64,000 bases of DNA, from positions 4,905,001-4,969,000 of the forward strand of contig NZ_CP162487.1 in NCBI RefSeq assembly GCF_041240605.1, in the 5' to 3' direction. Below, one piece after another: positions 62,188 through 64,000 of this stretch. The notes under the pieces were generated by a model. It saw nothing but the letters and a program-made list of their open reading frames with translations. It made no database searches and was not told where the DNA came from. The stretch's first letter is position 1, and each line of letters starts with the position of its first letter. This DNA is from Xanthomonas sp. DAR 80977. GTDB taxonomy: Bacteria > Pseudomonadota > Gammaproteobacteria > Xanthomonadales > Xanthomonadaceae. A program made the translations under genes and the position numbers.

Positions 62188-62904
62188 ATGACCCTCGCGC
62201 CCGACATCCGTACGCCGCGCAAGCGTGTGGCGCTGTACGAAGACGTGGCCGAGCGGCTGCGGCAGAAGATCTACGACTACGTGTTGCCGCCGGGCGAGTG
62301 GATCGACGAGCCGGCGCTGGTCGCCGAACTGGGCATCAGCCGCACCCCGCTGCGCGAGAGCCTGAAGCTGCTCGCCGCCGAAGGCCTGGTGCAGATCGAG
62401 CCCGGCCGCGGTGCGCGCGTGACCCGGCTGAACCTGGAGGACCTCAACGAGCTGTTCCCGGTGATGGCGCTGCTGGAGGGCCGCTGCGCCTACGAGGCGG
62501 TGCGCAAGGTCGATGCCGCCGGCCTGGCGCGGCTGGAAACGCTGCACGCGCGCATGGAGCAGGCCGCCGACGAAGGCGACCTGGCCGAGTACTACCGGCA
62601 GAACTACCTGATCCACGAATCGGTGCAGGAATTCGCCGGCAACCCATGGCTGATCCGCGTCACCCACGACCTGCACCGCATCCTCAAGATGCACCGCGGG
62701 CGCCAGCTGCTGGCGCCCGGACGCATGCAGCAATCGCTGTCCGAGCACCGCGAACTGATGGACTGCTTCCGCCGCGGCGACGCCGAAGGCGCCGAGCGCA
62801 CCATGAACCGGCACCTGCAAAGCCAGGGCAACGCCCTGGCGATGTACGTGGCCGCCGGCGGCAAGCTCAATGTGCCGGCGCCGTTGCCTAGGGGCCGGGA
62901 TTAG
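62188..62904 (+). CDS. GntR-family (FadR/FCD subfamily) transcriptional regulator
   Basis: 238-aa regulator. The winged-helix is RVALYEDVAERLRQKIYDYVLPPGEWIDEPALVAELGISRTPLRESLKLLAAEGLVQIEPGRGARV, the standard GntR N-terminus. The FCD ligand domain follows (about 85-220), with its metal-binding residues in YLIHESVQEFAGN and SEHRELMDCFRRGD, MNRHL. The last residues PRGRD and TAG stop read into a family C repeat. It is convergent with the transporter gene, so regulation of that transporter would be in trans if at all. Confidence 0.93.
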   Translation: MTLAPDIRTPRKRVALYEDVAERLRQKIYDYVLPPGEWIDEPALVAELGISRTPLRESLKLLAAEGLVQIEPGRGARVTRLNLEDLNELFPVMALLEGRCAYEAVRKVDAAGLARLETLHARMEQAADEGDLAEYYRQNYLIHESVQEFAGNPWLIRVTHDLHRILKMHRGRQLLAPGRMQQSLSEHRELMDCFRRGDAEGAERTMNRHLQSQGNALAMYVAAGGKLNVPAPLPRGRD

Positions 62905-62957
62905 GGATTGGGGATTGGGGATTCGTTGGACGGCCGGGATTCGGGATTGGAGATTCG
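62897..62957. repeat. Family C repeat block
   Basis: GGGATTAGGGATTGGGGATT then GGGATTCGGGATTGGAGATT. The first unit supplies the stop codon of the GntR gene. With the inverted block at 63084 it brackets a terminator. Confidence 0.85.
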
Positions 62958-63013
62958 TAACGGCAGCGTCTGCCGCGCCGATGAGCCCATGCACTGTTGA
63001 AACCATGCACAAG

Positions 63014-63044
63014 AAAGCGCCGACCCAAGGGCCGGCGCTTTTTT
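63014..63044. terminator. Rho-independent terminator of the GntR gene
   Basis: AAAGCGCCG / CGGCGCTTT stem with internal CCC / GGG pairing, followed by TTTTT on the plus strand. It is located between inverted family C blocks and between convergent genes, so it may also serve the transporter side. Confidence 0.88.
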
Positions 63045-63083
63045 GTCCAACTCACGTTGGATCAGCAACCGCGATCTGCTTTA

Positions 63084-63114
63084 ACGAATCCCCAATGCCG
63101 AATCCCCAATCCCG
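63084..63114. repeat. Family C repeat block, inverted
   Basis: CGAATCCCCAATGCCGAATC and CCCAATCCCGG, in opposite orientation to the block at 62897. It lies immediately before the transporter stop codon, on the side of its 3' end. Confidence 0.85.
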
Positions 63115-63117
63115 GCC

Positions 63118-64000
63118 TCAAAGCCACCCCGGCACCACCAGCAGCAGCCAGGCCAGCAGCGGGCCGAAGGCGACCACCAGGCCGCTGTAGATCAGGAAGC
63201 GCTTGTACAGCGACTCGCGTTCGTCCGGCGCGGCCGAGGCCACCACCAGCGCGCCGTTGGTCGAGAACGGGCTCACGTCCACCACCGTCGACGAAATCGC
63301 CAGCGCGCAGATCACCCCGGCCGCGCCGAGATGGCCCTGCAGCAGGAACGGCACCGCCAGCGGGATGGTCGCGCCCAGCACCGCCGCCGAGGAGGCGAAC
63401 GCGGACACGATGCCGCCGACGTAGCACACCAGCAAGGCGCCGAGCAGCGGGATGCCGATGTCGGACACGCCGTTGCCGATGTAGTCCACCGCCCCGCTCT
63501 CCTGCAGCACCGCCACGTAGGTGACCACGCCGCTGATCAGCAGCACCGTGGACCAGCTGATGCCGTCCACCGCGCCCTTCTGCGCCTTCGGCGACAGCAG
63601 CGCCAGCACCACCGCCACGGTCATCGACACCAGGCCGACGTTGAGGTTGTAGATCAGCGAGGCGATGCCCAGGCCGAGCAGGCCGAACAGGGTCAGCACG
63701 CGATCGCGGTTCAGGCTCATCGCCTCCAGCGCCACCGGGTCGGTCGACAAGGTGCCGCCGCCGGCCGACAGCAACGCGCCATGGCCTTCGATCGCGAACT
63801 GGCGGTGCGAGGACTGGTCGCCCACCGGCACGTACTCGGCGTTGGCCAGCGACGGCGCCTGCTCGCGCCGCAGCAGCGCCAGGCCGCCGAAGGCGAAGAA
63901 GCAGATCAGCGCCATCAGGAAGTTGAAGCCGAGGCTGGTCAGGAACACCGCCATCTCGGTCACGTCCAGCCCGGCCTTCTCCACCACCTTGTTGGTGATG
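63118..64000 (-). CDS. SLC13 / MatC-like dicarboxylate transporter, C-terminal part (cut by window edge)
   Basis: At least 294 residues of a multi-pass inner-membrane transporter; the 5' end is beyond the right edge, so no start can be given. Visible parts are eight or more hydrophobic helices and the segments AVDGISWSTVLLISGVVTYVAVLQESGAVDYIG, FASSAAVLGATIPLAVPF and ISSTVVDVSPFSTNGALVVA. These resemble the MatC/SLC13 di- and tricarboxylate carriers. A hydrophilic loop is present near the left of the visible part (EYVPVGDQSSHRQFAIEGHG). The substrate is inferred only from family. It is convergent with the GntR gene. Confidence 0.75.
   Translation of the reverse strand, partial: ITNKVVEKAGLDVTEMAVFLTSLGFNFLMALICFFAFGGLALLRREQAPSLANAEYVPVGDQSSHRQFAIEGHGALLSAGGGTLSTDPVALEAMSLNRDRVLTLFGLLGLGIASLIYNLNVGLVSMTVAVVLALLSPKAQKGAVDGISWSTVLLISGVVTYVAVLQESGAVDYIGNGVSDIGIPLLGALLVCYVGGIVSAFASSAAVLGATIPLAVPFLLQGHLGAAGVICALAISSTVVDVSPFSTNGALVVASAAPDERESLYKRFLIYSGLVVAFGPLLAWLLLVVPGWL

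Overview
This 64 kb window is high-GC proteobacterial chromosome. Gene content and intergenic repeats point to the Xanthomonadaceae, most likely a Xanthomonas. A tryptophan 2,3-dioxygenase whose catalytic residues fall at the exact residue numbers of the X. campestris enzyme, a secreted M4 peptidase, an OprB porin and REP elements of the GTAG type all fit. No tRNA, rRNA, CRISPR array, insertion sequence, prophage or origin was seen. The genus assignment is inference from gene content, not a search result.

Region 1 (1-10,600) is aromatic amino acid catabolism. hmgA (cut by the left edge), a small DUF559 endonuclease-like gene and hppD lie on the minus strand, with a MarR-type regulator divergent from hppD. 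They are followed by a thioredoxin-like lipoprotein, a POT peptide transporter, kynA and a large secreted nuclease. Region 2 (10,600-15,200) encodes a branched-chain (or related) 2-oxo acid dehydrogenase: E1 alpha, E1 beta, an SH3-like protein and E2. Region 3 (15,200-34,900) is mixed housekeeping and secreted functions: M4 peptidase, DEAD-box helicase, SDR, OprB, PfkB sugar kinase, diguanylate cyclase, DUF808 protein, dihydroxyacetone kinase, an UbiB-type kinase and a 2OG-Fe(II) oxygenase.

Region 4 (34,900-46,900) has a large MscS channel, a quinone oxidoreductase and a cell-surface signalling operon. That operon runs fecI, fecR, a TonB receptor with an STN domain, then a periplasmic histidine acid phosphatase (phytase-like). 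A pirin and a DUF4142-type lipoprotein follow. Region 5 (47,000-61,740) is the most unusual. Three co-directional genes encode a secreted DUF11 protein (715 aa), a 2,788-aa protein with about 20 tandem 96-aa repeats plus C-terminal OmpA-like segments, and a 1,245-aa probable outer-membrane barrel. A divergent XRE regulator sits across an AT-rich intergenic region holding a nested palindrome. I propose this as an undescribed cell-envelope or surface-display system. Region 6 (62,100-64,000) has a GntR regulator convergent with an SLC13/MatC-like transporter that runs off the right edge.

Four families of short repeats thread the window: (A) 40-160 bp units with CCCTCACCCCAACCCC; (B) REP pairs GTAGGAGCGGCTTCAGCCGC; (C) GGGATTGGGGATTCGGG; (D) a 140-160 bp palindromic repeat starting CTAGGG or CTATAGGG. 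Several invade coding sequence. They supply C-termini and stop codons to kynA, the DUF808 gene, the GntR gene, the sugar kinase and the UbiB-like gene, the linker of E2, and both flanks of the DUF559 gene.
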